Below are positions 1-9,982 of a stretch of 21,549 nt of DNA, piece by piece. The notes beneath the pieces are model-generated. The model saw only the letters and a list, made by a program, of their open reading frames with translations, was not told the DNA's origin and did not search any database. The stretch spans positions 746,527 through 768,075 of the forward strand of contig BLXT01005549.1 of assembly GCA_019648995.1 (NCBI GenBank), given 5' to 3'. Every line of letters starts with the position of its first letter. Position 1 is the first letter of the stretch. The position numbers and the translations under genes were made by a program. Source of the stretch: Plakobranchus ocellatus. Its lineage: Eukaryota; Mollusca; Gastropoda; Plakobranchidae.

Positions 1-75
1 ATATATATATATATATAAATCCATCTATCTATCTAGTTATCTATCCATGTCTATCTATCTTATTCATCAAAATGA
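1..75. repeat. AT / ATCT microsatellite
   Basis: An (AT)n run at 1-17 is followed by imperfect ATCT tetranucleotide repeats to about 62, then tapers into unique sequence. It lies in the intron or 3' part of the minus-strand ENPP gene, which runs off the left edge. Confidence 0.85.
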
Positions 76-532
76 TTTCTCCCTCTATTCATCTGTATTT
101 ATCTAACTATCTATAGCCAGAAAAGAAATGTTATAGACAGATTATTAAGAAAACTGTGGACAGATTAAGTGATCGACACACAAGTACAGGAAAAATATGC
201 ATAAAAATAACAGAACATTCGAATAAAATAAAGAAAAAAAACCCAGATACTTTGGAAAACAATAAGACACGACTCAAACGAAAAAAAAAATTACGGAGGG
301 CTGGTGTGAAAGTTAAAGAGGAAGAGGACGCCCAAGAAGAAGATGGTCGAAAGACAGAGGAAAAGCTAAGAGCTAGTGTGGCGCAGGCTAGAAGACGTAA
401 GCGTCTAACAGAAATGACTTTCGACAGGCAGTGAGGGAGGCAACGTCCAGTTTACTATGAAATGTAGCCATCCTTTCCTGTTTTGCAGTTTATTCTCTCC
501 TATTTTCGATTTATGCTTTTTATCCAATGTTT
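76..532. other. Non-exonic stretch, no supported gene
   Basis: This is intronic sequence downstream of the minus-strand ENPP exon at 764-1041. The plus strand holds a 92-codon open frame (156-434) rich in Lys, Glu and Arg. I do not recognise it, and its composition largely follows from A-rich DNA. The next ENPP exon, which should carry the SDHG metal motif, is not visible here and must lie beyond position 1. Confidence 0.5.
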
Positions 533-541
533 CTTCTCTCT

Positions 542-602
<61 letters not shown>

Positions 603-603
603 C
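533..603. repeat. (CT)n microsatellite
   Basis: A nearly pure CT dinucleotide tract of about 70 bp in the ENPP intron (GA on the coding strand). Short open frames translating to Leu-Ser repeats come from this tract and are not genes. Confidence 0.95.
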
Positions 604-763
604 CTACCCCATTTCCAATTTTCTATTTTTCTGCTTTGCCCTCGCTAACCTTTTCTTTAATTTTGGTCTCTAATTCGTTCTTTTTTGTGTCTGTTCAGGC
701 GCTTTTCGACAATTCTTCTCTTCTATTATCTCTGAAGCATACAGCTCTTGTCATGTTTCTCAC

Positions 764-1041
764 CTTTAGTCCAGCCCTCTCAAGCTCCTCCATTAGAAAA
801 CCAAGTAATCGATCCATCCTGCGTATCACAGGCAGCATTTCCTGATGATCGGGACCCCATTTGTGTCCCGAAGTATCTGGCTCGTTAAAATACATAATGG
901 CTAGTTCAAAGTCGTCCCTGGACAGCCAGCTGACCACAGTTCGTACCCTGTCCTCCAAAGGGACCTTTTCCTCATAAGGCCGCCATTCAGCAGGGTGGAT
1001 TCCTTGTATAGCCACCTCACTGCCAGGCCAGAAATACACGC
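764..1041 (-). CDS. ENPP: ENPP-family phosphodiesterase, coding exon 3 (PDxxGH exon)
   Basis: Third coding exon of the downstream ENPP gene, residues 140-232 of the model started at 5364. The sequence shows YFWPGSEVAIQG, then the NEPDTSGHKWGP motif. In this family the Asp (about 195) and His (about 199) of PDxxGH bind one of the two catalytic zinc ions. The 5' boundary is an AG acceptor (TCATCGTTTAG) that completes the split Gly codon. The 3' boundary is a GTGAGA donor after Lys232, giving a phase-0 intron. The length of 278 nt fits both phases. Open frame beyond the donor loses family similarity, so splicing there is well supported. The SDHG metal motif and C-terminal part of the catalytic domain must be encoded beyond the left edge. 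No disabling change is seen. Confidence 0.9.
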
Positions 1042-1159
1042 CTAAACGATGAGATAATATGGGATAATATTCTCTTGTAGTACACCATCATTAAAAAAAA
1101 TCTTTAATTGATACTTGCTTTACAGAGGACATTAAAAGAAACATGAAACAAATATCATC

Positions 1160-3550
1160 AAACATGGGCGATCATGTTCCTCCACTCAAACCTATTCTCA
1201 TTTAACCTTATAAAGTTGTTATTGCTACCCTTGCCTATTGCCCATAACTTAAGATTTTCACTAAAATTTATTCTCCGTCTACCTCTACTGCGTTTGCCTT
1301 CAATCTTTTCAATGGTTGCAAGTGTTCTAAACCCTTATGTCGGCATATGGCCTAAAAACTTGTTGCTTCTGTCTTATGGTTTTAATTCGTGATCGCTCGA
1401 GATTAGCATCTGTCAGAACCAATTCATTTGACTTTTTTTTTCCGTCCACGATATCCTCATTATTCTTCTGATAAAACCACATGTCTACTGCTTCTACTTT
1501 TTTCTTTATTTCTTTGTTTATTGTCCAACACTCACTACCATACAAAAGCACTGACCATACATATGTTTTAATTACCCTTATTTTGGTTTTCATACTTATG
1601 TTTCTATTTGCCAGTATTGGTTTCATTTTTTGGAATCTATCTTTGGCCATGGCTATTCTTTTACTTATTTCACTTGAGCATCTGCCATCTGCCATCTAAT
1701 GATATCAGGTAACCTAGATATTTGAATTTTGTAACTTGTTTGATTTTTCCGACATTGCTAACGAGATTGCACTTGGGGCTAGAGGATTTCTTTGAGATAA
1801 CCATATATTCCGTTTTCTTTACATTCAAAGTCAGGCCCATTCTTTCGCTCTCTAAAACTACAGTATCTAGAAGATTTGGAGTTGTTCGCCAGACTCTGCT
1901 ATTAAAACTGTATCATCTGCATACCTGAGATTATTAAGATTCTCTTATTTTATTTTTAAGCCTGACATACCATCAAGATTCCTTAAGATTATCTCACTAC
2001 ATAGGTTAAAAAGATCAGGAGACATTACACATCCCTGCCTCACATCTCTTTTGATAGATTTGAAATCACTATGTTTTCATTCAACTCTTACAGATGCACT
2101 CTGACCCGAGTATAAATTTCTAATTACTCTCAGATCTTTCCCATCAATGTCTAATTTTTCTAGCATACGAAACAGCTCTACATGTCTTACTTTGTCAAAA
2201 GCCTTAGAATGATCAATGAATCAGAGGTGGAGATCTTTTTGCATTTCTATACATCTTTCCATAAGCATCGACATAGTGAATATTGCATTTCCAGTCCCTT
2301 TGTCAGGAATAAAGCCAAACTGTTTTGGAGATATTTCTGGTCTTAGATTCTTTCGTATTCTATGCATCAAAACGCCTAACAGGATTTTTGTAAAAATCCT
2401 CATTAAATTGATTGTTCCAAGAAGTTCACATTCTGTTGCTCCTGGTGTTTTAGGCAGTACTATAAAAACAGCTTTACAGAGATCTTCTGAAATTGCACCA
2501 CTATCGTATTATGCATTAAGAAGTTTTGTGGTCAGATCTATACATAAATTATCTAACGCTTTAATTATTTGTACTGGTATATTATCTACTCCTGTGGCTT
2601 TTACATTTTGCATTTTCTTTATTGCTGCTTCTACCTCTTCTTTAAGTATAGTTGGGCCTTCTATGTTTTTCTCTATGTTGGGTTTTTTTGCACCTATCAT
2701 AATAAATTCAAAAAGATCCTCAATATATTCTGACCATCAGTTTAGTATTCCCTTCTTTTCCATTAACATTGTTCCATCTTGTGATTTGATGCAACCAGGG
2801 CTACTGCATTCGATTTTCTTCCCACTGACATCCTTAATTTTAGCATGCATGAATTTGCTGTCTATATTTAGTTTTTGCTCTATTTCCTGACATTGTTGAT
2901 TAATCCATTCTTCTTTCGCTCCGTTGCATTTTGTTTTGATGTCTCTGTTTAGGTCTTTGTATTTGGCTTCTACATTTTTTGATTTGCGCCTTTCTTCCAT
3001 TAAATTAAAAAAAAAAAGTTTTTTGGGAACGTTTTTCTCTATGACTTCATTAAGTGAATTTTTCCTTTCTGATCATAATTCTGAAACTTCTGAGATGTTA
3101 TTTAGAGTTTGTTATTTGTTATGCACATCTTTAGCAATATTGTCTCTTAGTTTTTCATCAGATTTTCGCAAGTGCATTTTTAATTTAGGATTAGCCTTTG
3201 CCTTTCTTAATTTATTAAGTTTTATCTGAAATTTACACATTACTGAGATATGATCTGTAATATGATCTGAGTCATAGTCAGCTCCCGGCAGTGACTTCGA
3301 TGTTTTGACGGCGTTTCGGAATCGTTTCTGAATGAGGATGTAATCTATTTGTTGCTACTTCTATCTCCGAGGCTTTTCCAAGTCCACTGTCGCCTAGGGT
3401 GGTTTTGATACCAAGTATTTGTGATGATAAATCATTGATTTGGCACCATTCAATTAGCCTACTTCCACGCTCATTTACAGTCCCTATGCCACTGGGGCAT
3501 ACAAATATAGATAGACTTATATCTGAACGAATTCCTTATGCAGTAAATCG
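1160..3550 (-). mobile_element. Non-LTR retrotransposon (LINE), copy 1, 5'-truncated
   Basis: Reading the minus strand from about 3550 down gives a continuous but broken LINE polyprotein: an endonuclease C-terminal part, a linker, a reverse transcriptase and the 3' terminal domain. The same 3' sequence recurs at 9239-10401, which defines the 3' end at about 1160. The 5' end is missing because the N-terminal endonuclease half is absent, which is usual for LINE insertions. The clade is uncertain. The layout (AP endonuclease, RT, then a GHI...GKIEGK tail) recalls RTE- or Jockey-like invertebrate elements. No target-site duplication could be fixed by eye. Confidence 0.9.
1163..3520 (-). pseudogene. 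Broken LINE endonuclease-reverse transcriptase ORF
   Basis: Visible pieces in minus-strand order are: TVNERGSRLIEW and, in a shifted frame, WTWKSLGDRS (about 3360-3480); QIDYILIQKRFRNAV and GADYDSDH (about 3265-3350), the end of the AP-type endonuclease with its Ser-Asp-His motif; KATGVDNIPVQIIKAL of the early RT fingers (about 2560-2610); FGFIPDKGTGNAIF (about 2270-2320); RQGCVMSP (about 2020-2050); and LRYADDTVLIAES (about 1900-1940), the catalytic YADD box. The tail includes VWSVLLYGSECWT and KTIRQKQ. Several stops and frame changes separate these pieces, so the copy cannot make protein. It is probably an old insertion. Confidence 0.88.
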
Positions 3551-4059
3551 TCTTTTTTTCAATTTATCAGAGCCTTTTATGTTTTTGTAATTTTTGTCAC
3601 TTTAACTTCATTTGAGTAAATGTGCGTGTGTTTGTGTTTTAGTCTCCTCTATGAAATGGAAACACCATTTGAAATATACAGATAGTTAAACTGTTTCAGT
3701 TAAAGAGTAAAATTACTTATAACTTAATATGGTCATTTTTATGACAGTTCTATTGAACTAAGATCTGTGACATATCTTTCATAATAAAAAAAAATTATAC
3801 ATGTAAACGTTAATAATGTTCGTGCAAAACTTACCTCCAAAGATTGTATAACTATCATGGATGAAAAATGCATCTTTAGGGCACTTGGTTTTTTTGTTTC
3901 TTTTTTCTTTTTTTTTTCTTTTCTTTTTTTTTTTTTTAGTATCATTTAACTTTGGAACAAATTAGTAACATAGAATAGGAAATAAAATAATTAAAAAAAA
4001 ACTAAAAACCTGTTGCATTTAGTACCCTGAGTTAAGTTACCTTTATCAAATAAACTCAC

Positions 4060-4209
4060 CAGTTTTCCTATTTGCCTTTGTTGCTGTTATCCAGATTGGC
4101 TCCCCGCCATCCCACCATCGGGGTTCCCGGTTCTTTTTCGAAAACGTGCTATCAAAAACAGGGTCGTACATAGCATTCGAGACTATACCATGAGATTCGC
4201 TAAATAAGC
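4060..4209 (-). CDS. ENPP: ENPP-family phosphodiesterase, coding exon 2
   Basis: Second coding exon of the downstream ENPP gene, 150 nt, residues about 90-140. It begins by completing the Gly codon of the MATG|LFSESHGI junction and continues NAMYDPVFD, then EPRWWDGGEPIWITA. ESHGI, MYDP and WW(x)GGEPIW are conserved catalytic-domain segments of ENPP enzymes. The acceptor is TCTACTCAG and the donor is GTGAGT after the G of a split Gly codon (phase 1 at both ends). Open frame continues into flanking intron on both sides, but similarity stops sharply at these sites. Joined with its neighbours it reads in one frame without stops. Confidence 0.92.
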
Positions 4210-4615
4210 CTGAGTAGAGATGAAATAGACATGTATTATGCAGAGGGCAAGACTGAACGAACCATCTCCAGAAGTTTCTAACAATCAAATGTGGAAAATT
4301 GAAATATTCTGTCGGAATGCACACGTATCTTAAGTATTCTGATTCTAGGAGTGATGAAAAAAGCTCATTTAATTAAAAAAATATTGCCCGAGAAGTTTAA
4401 GAGCTTAAATTTTACGTAAAATTCTTTACTGATAGAATGATTAGGACAAAAATGAATATTGCCAGGGATAAATAGGGGCATTCTGCAATTGACCGTTTAA
4501 AAAAGTCTTTTACTCCTACTGAGTTTCTCTGACTCTCTCTCTGTTTTTTTGTGCCCTTTTTCTCTTTATATCCGTCTCTGTTCTTCTCACTTTTTCTATC
4601 TCTCTTCCCCCGCTC

Positions 4616-4657
<42 letters not shown>

Positions 4658-5096
4658 CTCTTTGTCTCTCTCTGTCTTTCTCTCTTTGCGTAAAATATAC
4701 AGACATTCTTTTTACTCCTGCCGTCTAAATTTTGGCCTGTGCAGCTAAAAGTAGCAATTTTATATGTTTAATTAATACTTAGAATTATTAGCATATGTCA
4801 TAATTTTGTGGGATCACGTGAACTTGAATAAAAACTGCCTATATACTACACGTTTTTATTTCGTTTCAAACATTATAATGCCAACTCAATCCTTTTTTTT
4901 TTTATAAAGATCCTAATTGCAACAATTCCAATTGTTTAAGAAGTTGATATACTTTTTAGCAATATCTTTAAAGCCAAACTTTAACAATCGCACACACTAT
5001 TTAACAGCTTTTTTTTCATACAGATACATGATTATTTAAAAGTTTCTTTTATAACCTTTTCTATAAACCTGATGATAATTTTTTCTTGGGACGCAC
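4210..5096 (-). other. ENPP intron 1 with CT tract
   Basis: An 887-bp intron between coding exons 1 and 2, bounded by GTGCGT (donor, 5096 down) and CAG (acceptor). It contains a CT-rich low-complexity segment at about 4530-4690, with a pure (CT)n core at about 4619-4654. No other gene is visible. Confidence 0.85.
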
Positions 5097-5364
5097 CTGT
5101 TGCCATAGTGTAGTGAGAAGGAAAAGTAGCAGTGATGAACGAGTTGTTAACGTAAGGCATTGTGACGCCAGCAGAAATCATCGAATCAAAGTTTGGAGTG
5201 TCCGTCTTGGATAGATAATCGTGCTGAAATCCATCCATGGACACAAGGAGGACCTTCGATCTTGCAGCACTAGAGCAAACCAAACACAGGAAGCACAAGG
5301 TTGAAGACCAGGAGAAGCCTCTCGGTTTGGGCAATATTACAGGAATCAGATTCATTTGAAGCAT
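5097..5364 (-). CDS. ENPP: ENPP-family phosphodiesterase, first coding exon
   Basis: Encodes the N terminus of an ectonucleotide pyrophosphatase/phosphodiesterase, a two-zinc alkaline-phosphatase-fold enzyme that hydrolyses phosphodiester or pyrophosphate bonds outside the cell. Residues 1-34 look like a signal peptide, with hydrophobic core STLCFLCLVC and likely cleavage after SSAA. The catalytic domain then starts as KVLLVSMDGF, with metal-ligand Asp44. TATFPSHY follows, with Thr80 in the nucleophile position. Asn73 is in an NNS glycosylation sequon. The start at 5364 (TCAAAATG, A at -3) is preferred over Met4, whose context is weaker. The exon ends at a GTGCGT donor in phase 1 inside the Gly codon of MATG. 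The motifs fit the ENPP4/5 type best, but orthology within the family is not settled. Confidence 0.92.
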
Positions 5365-5806
5365 TTTGAGTCTTTATTGTTTGTTTCTGCTTTGTTGAAG
5401 GTGACTTGCCTGGAGATGAGGCTGAAGGGTATAAAGAAGGAAAATTATTTTATTTGCTTGTTATTTCAATAACAGTTGATGAGTTAAGATGTGATTAAAA
5501 TTAAGAGAGTGTGTTTCTTTTAAACCATATAATTTACACAGTTAGATGTGTTGAAAAGTGTATGATTTATGTCATCCTACAATATTATTCTGTTTGTTTG
5601 TTTGAAAATTAAGTCTCTGATAGTGAAAACTTTGGATGACCATAATTTTTAATTCAAGTTGAAGAATTAAGTCGTGTAAACTTGGTGTGCACTTAAAATA
5701 TGTTTATCAACTGTCTACAGTAGGCCTCTACTTTAAGACGCCAGATATAGAAATAGCAGATTATATCAAGCTCTAGTTAAGTGCAACTTTTAAGCCTTGA
5801 CTTACC
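5365..5806 (-). promoter_or_regulatory. Candidate 5' UTR with possible intron
   Basis: Just upstream of the ENPP start, the minus strand has a pyrimidine-rich acceptor (TTTATACCCTTCAG, exon side beginning at 5421). A strong donor (TTCAAG|GTAAGT) ends an exon at 5806. Together they could form a 5' UTR intron of 384 bp. The reading frame through the join does not enter the ENPP frame, so this would be untranslated leader. It is inferred from splice-site consensus only. Confidence 0.35.
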
Positions 5807-5837
5807 TTGAATTCAGGGTGACAATTTTTATGTTATT

Positions 5838-5957
5838 GTAAGAAGTATTGCAGCACTTATGAATTTTTATACCAAATGAAACAAAGATCCTGCACTTGTA
5901 AGAAGCATTGCAACACTTATGACTTCTTACACCGAATGAAACAAATATCCTGCACTT
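5838..5957. repeat. Two-copy 60-bp tandem repeat
   Basis: Units at 5838-5897 and 5898-5957 are identical in length with about 7 differences (about 88% identity). Because 60 is a multiple of 3, the minus strand reads as two 20-residue repeats with core KCRIFVSFG, followed by HKCCN. A partial third unit lies at about 5958-5970. Confidence 0.9.
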
Positions 5958-5989
5958 GAAGGCAATGAAAAAATACTTGTGAAACGGCG

Positions 5990-7239
5990 ACAAAGCACGT
6001 GTGGATCTTTAAAGAAGTAAAATTATGCACTTCGTTCTTTATTCACCAACAATCCTTCTATTCTTTCTTTGTTTTTCGAAAAAAGCCCATAAAATCAACA
6101 CTTGTAAGAAGTAGCCGCAAAATAATGCAAAATAATGCATTTCATAAGGAAGGTTTAAAGCCGCACACTTAAGTCCTTTATCTTTCTATAGGTGTGCTAT
6201 ACAGTTATATTTCCAAGATTTATTACAGCATGTGTTGATAACTGGCATTCAACAAGAAGGCCTTGTCCATACTTAACCCTCTCTTAGCCACGCTGAGAAG
6301 CACCCCAACAGTAGGAGGAGGAGAATATGGTCATTTCTATTTCAAAGGTAAGTTTTATAATTTTAAAGGTTTCGCAGATTATCGTCAGGGTTTTTTTTAG
6401 TGCCGAATGCAAATGGTCTAGCTTTGTTTAATGATAGCGTTCCGTTAGCTTTTAAACTACGTTAGTGACACGAGATTAAAGTACTCCAGTCCTTCATTTT
6501 AATCGAAAAAAGTTTTTGGATCTTAAATAACTGTATTGCTATACTTCGAAACTTGAAAAAAAAAATTACTCACTGGTTCTTATCTTAGAGGCATGTTTTA
6601 TACTCAAAATTGAACCCACCTAGTGGCAATTGAAAACCACAAGGAGCTATGACTGTTTCGATGAGCAGTCAGCACTTAGCTAGGCTATGCTAGGCTATTT
6701 TAAAAATGACTCGATCTAGAATCTACACCAATAACTAGACCTAGGCCCAAATCTATATCTAAACTTCAAGACCAAGAATAGGCGTCTTTAAATAATTCAA
6801 ACAAATGAATTCTTTTTCTCCTTCACAAGTATATACATAAATACAATTGTGCACAATGATATAGAATTTAGGACTGAAATCTTATGGGAAGCGGGAAGAT
6901 TTGGTTTTAATCCCTCGTTTATAATCCTTCGTGCCTTTGGATCTAAAAATTTAGATCTAGATCTACATCAGATATTTTATCTAGCATAAATCAAAATATA
7001 GATTAGATTATAATTCTGATTTAAATTAGACAAAAGATTTCTTAATGTAAAGTCGAACAAAAATTCGACTAATATATTGCTGATGCGACTGAGGCAACAA
7101 ACGATAACAATCAATTAAAATATCGGAATACAATATGAAATGCGTGTGGCTTTTAGTATACGAAATCATTTCATGGAATCTCATCCATACCTGACAGCAA
7201 TTTAAAGGCTACTTTTTTGGTGTTTTAGTTTCCTCCATT
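5990..7239. other. Intergenic, no recognised gene
   Basis: AT-rich sequence upstream of the ENPP gene. It includes TAGATCTAGATCT-like words (about 6710-6970) and a 10-bp direct repeat (GCTAGGCTAT twice, about 6679-6700). There is also one open segment ending at a consensus plus-strand donor near 6349. None of this supports a gene call. Confidence 0.5.
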
Positions 7240-7530
7240 ATTTTGTCTTTCTCTCCCTCACTTTCTATCTCTGTCTATCTGTCTTTCTTTCTCTCTGAGT
7301 GCCCCTTCCCCCTCTCTTTCTGTCTTTTCTGTCTCCTCTCTGCTTCTCTCTATCTTTTTCTCTGTGTAAAGATCTCTGTCCCTCTATCTTTTGCTTCCTC
7401 TACCTCTTTCTCTCTCTCTTGGTCGCTCTTTCTCTCCTTTAGCTCTCTCGCCCTCCCTCTTATATATTTTGCTCTCTAACTTCTACTACTACCGCTACTT
7501 CCTCTCTCTCTCTCTCTCTCTCTCTCAAAC
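7240..7530. repeat. CT-rich low-complexity tract
   Basis: About 290 bp of imperfect CT/TTTC repeat, ending in a pure (CT)n run at about 7501-7526. The short Leu/Ser/Phe-rich frames across it are by-products. Confidence 0.9.
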
Positions 7531-8264
7531 ACACTCTATCTCTCTCCCCTCCCACAAAACTATTTTCGTGTCACAAGCACTTATTTTGAAAATATAAATC
7601 CATAAAAATTGCATGCAAACCCATTGTAAATATTTATCCTTAGTTTCTTACTCCAATTACGGTCTTTTCATTTCACATTCATGCGAAAAATAATTTTATT
7701 CCCTTCAGTTTACTTTTCCAGTGCCGCAAAATGAAGGATAAATTAGAGATATCTCTCATCAATTACATACCCTAGTTTATTTTTCTTACGCCGCAATGTA
7801 ATAAAATATATTAGAGATGCGTTGCAAATTATAGACAAAAGAGTAAAGAAGTAAACAGTTCTTTTTTATTCACTTTATTAATAATTTAATTGTCTTCCCC
7901 CTGCTTTATTTTTCTTGGACCATTCTCCCTCTGTCTATCTTTTGCTCTAGAATTACTACAGCCTCCCTCATTCACTCTTCGTATACATGTGTGTGTAAGT
8001 GTGTGTCTGCGTATGTTTCTCATATACATAGTTCTTTTCGCGTAATGTATACTTATTTTGCTTTTCACGTAGGCGTATAGATGCATTAAAAACCTTGATG
8101 TTTACCTTTAATTTTTTCCTCCGTACACAATCTTTTTTTTTTTCACATCGTTACGAAATTAAATTATCTTTGCTCTAGTTTATTCTTCTGGGGGCACAAT
8201 ATCAGTAACTTATTAAAGATACCACGTGAATAATGCATGAAACGATACAAGTTAAGATTAGTCT

Positions 8265-8410
8265 CTCCTGACACCGCCTTGCGTTCGTCGCGCACTGTGT
8301 CAAAATAGCGTTTGACACAGCTGTGCGTCTCCTGGCCTTGCCCGCAATATGGCGCCCGCTCCTCTTTCTAACTGCGCCGCTGCCTGCCTAAGCCTCAAAG
8401 AGAGCGCATG
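8265..8410. promoter_or_regulatory. CpG-rich patch, candidate promoter
   Basis: A short GC- and CpG-rich island stands out from the AT-rich surroundings (GTTCGTCGCGCAC, GCCCGC, GGCGCCCGC, CTGCGCCGCTG). It contains a YY1-like site (CAATATGGCGCC at 8345-8356; CGCCATATTG on the minus strand) and a perfect 10-bp hairpin at 8295-8320. It lies about 2.9 kb upstream of the ENPP start codon and could be its transcription start region, or part of a short repeat. The call rests on composition and motif only. Confidence 0.35.
8295..8320. repeat. Perfect 10-bp inverted repeat (hairpin)
   Basis: CTGTGTCAAA (8295-8304) and TTTGACACAG (8311-8320) are exact reverse complements around the 6-bp spacer ATAGCG. 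It sits inside the CpG-rich patch. Confidence 0.9.
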
Positions 8411-9214
8411 ACCTTCAGATTTATATCGAGGTATCTCTGTAATTTATTTTTAGCTAGGCCTGGTCTAGTTCTCAATGCACTCGGGTAAATCACACACTGC
8501 ACTTAACTTGTCCCCTTTCTCGAAAATTTCACCATAATCCTCACCCAAACTAGGAAGTAAGAGAAATGAAGCTTCATCCTCATAAATTTTTTGAAAAAAG
8601 AAAAATAAATGTGAAAGTAAAGCACTTAACAAAACGGAAAAACAAGAAAAGAAACGAACTATATTTTTCTATATAGATTTAATTTTTGTTCGAGTATTTG
8701 TCATTATGCTGCTACAGGTAATTTTTGTTCAAAACGCCTCATCCAATTTGCTGCACTGCATCTAAATCACATTACAATGCAACAAGGTTAGACTGCTTTT
8801 TGCCTTATGATAAAATAAATAAAATAGTTGCTTTTTTTTCATTCCTAATAAGAGATTACAATCAGGTCTATTTCTTCTTTACGTGCTTCTCTCTAATTAT
8901 TATATTGAGCTCCTAATATTTCAAAATGATCAACTTTAACAATACGAAACCTGTGGTGCCTACATTATTTTGAAGGTTATAGAAATACATAGTTGGCCAA
9001 GAATTTCTGTCAAACTGTGAAAGTAACAAAGGCTTTGAAAGTGGTCAATGCGAATTTACGTAAGACGGATAAATGTGCCATCTTTTGGCGAAAGGCATGC
9101 CTTCATAAAAACTACCAGTATATTTTATTTCATTCTTTTTTTCTGCCTTTTTTTCAAGCATTCTTTTCATATTCTGAGAAATTTTGTTCTTTGACGATTG
9201 GAAACGGGATTAGA
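8411..9214. other. Intergenic, nothing recognised
   Basis: AT-rich sequence with short unsupported frames only. I see no domain, RNA gene or repeat boundary. Confidence 0.5.
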
Positions 9215-9238
9215 ATCATCATCATCATCATCATCATC
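9215..9238. repeat. (ATC)8 tail of LINE copy 2
   Basis: Eight exact ATC triplets directly abut the 3' end of the minus-strand LINE copy, where they read (GAT)8. Several LINE clades end in such simple repeats rather than poly(A), so this probably marks the true 3' terminus of the insertion. Confidence 0.85.
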
Positions 9239-9982
9239 AGGTACCTTGTCTGAAACAGACATTGGTGATCATGTTCCTCCACTTAAACCTATTCTCAGTT
9301 AACCTTATAAAGTTGTTATTGCTACCCTTGCCTTCAATCTTTCCAGTGATTGCTAAGTATTCTAAACCCTTGTGTGGGCATATATGGCCTAGAAACTGTA
9401 CTTGCCTCTGTCTTATGGTTTTGATTAGTGATCGCTCGAGATTAGCCTCTTTCAGTACCAATGCATTTGACTTTTTTTCTGTCCATGATATCCTCACCAT
9501 TCTTCTGATAAATCACATCTCTACTGCTTCTAGATTTTGCTCTATTTCTTTGTTTATTGTCCAACACTCACTACCATAAAAAAGTACAGACTAAACATAT
9601 GTTTTAATTACCCTTATTTTGGATCTTATTTGCCAGTATTGGTTTCATTTTTTGGAATGTATCTTTGGCCATGGCTATTCTTTGACTTATTTCACTTGCG
9701 CATCTGCCATCTGCCATCTGATTTCATCAGGTAACCTAGATATTTGAATTTTGTAACTTGTTTGATTTTTTCACCTTTGCTAACGAGATTGCAGTTGGGG
9801 TTAGAGGATTTCTTTGAGATGACCATACATTCCGTTTTCTTTGCATTCAAAGACATTCTCATTCTTTTGCTCTCTAAAACTACAGTATCTAGAAGTTTTA
9901 GAGTTGTTCGCCAGATTCTGCTATTAAAACTGTATCATCTGAATATTTGAGAACTATTAAGATTCTCTCCCTTTATTCTTAA

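Larger units (their letters stand above)
1042..4059 (-). other. ENPP intron 2, mostly LINE
   Basis: A 3,018-bp intron between coding exons 2 and 3, with GT donor at 4059-4058 and AG acceptor at 1043-1042. About 2.4 kb of it is a LINE fragment in the same orientation as the host gene. Without the insertion the intron would be about 0.6 kb, similar to intron 1 (887 bp). The remainder (3551-4059) is AT-rich and includes a T-rich tract at about 3890-3940. I see no other gene in it. Confidence 0.8.

Noticed and set aside
457..845. Plus-strand ORFs of 63 and 120 codons across a CT tract
   Set aside because: Leu-Ser repeats from the (CT)n microsatellite; the second is also antisense to the ENPP exon at 764-1041.
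2216..2890. 224-codon plus-strand ORF
   Set aside because: Antisense shadow of the minus-strand LINE reverse transcriptase, whose motifs read clearly on the other strand.
5802..5993. 63-codon minus-strand Cys-rich ORF as a toxin-like small peptide gene
   Set aside because: No signal peptide, arises from a 60-bp tandem duplication, and no transcript evidence; kept only as a repeat and possible leader exon.
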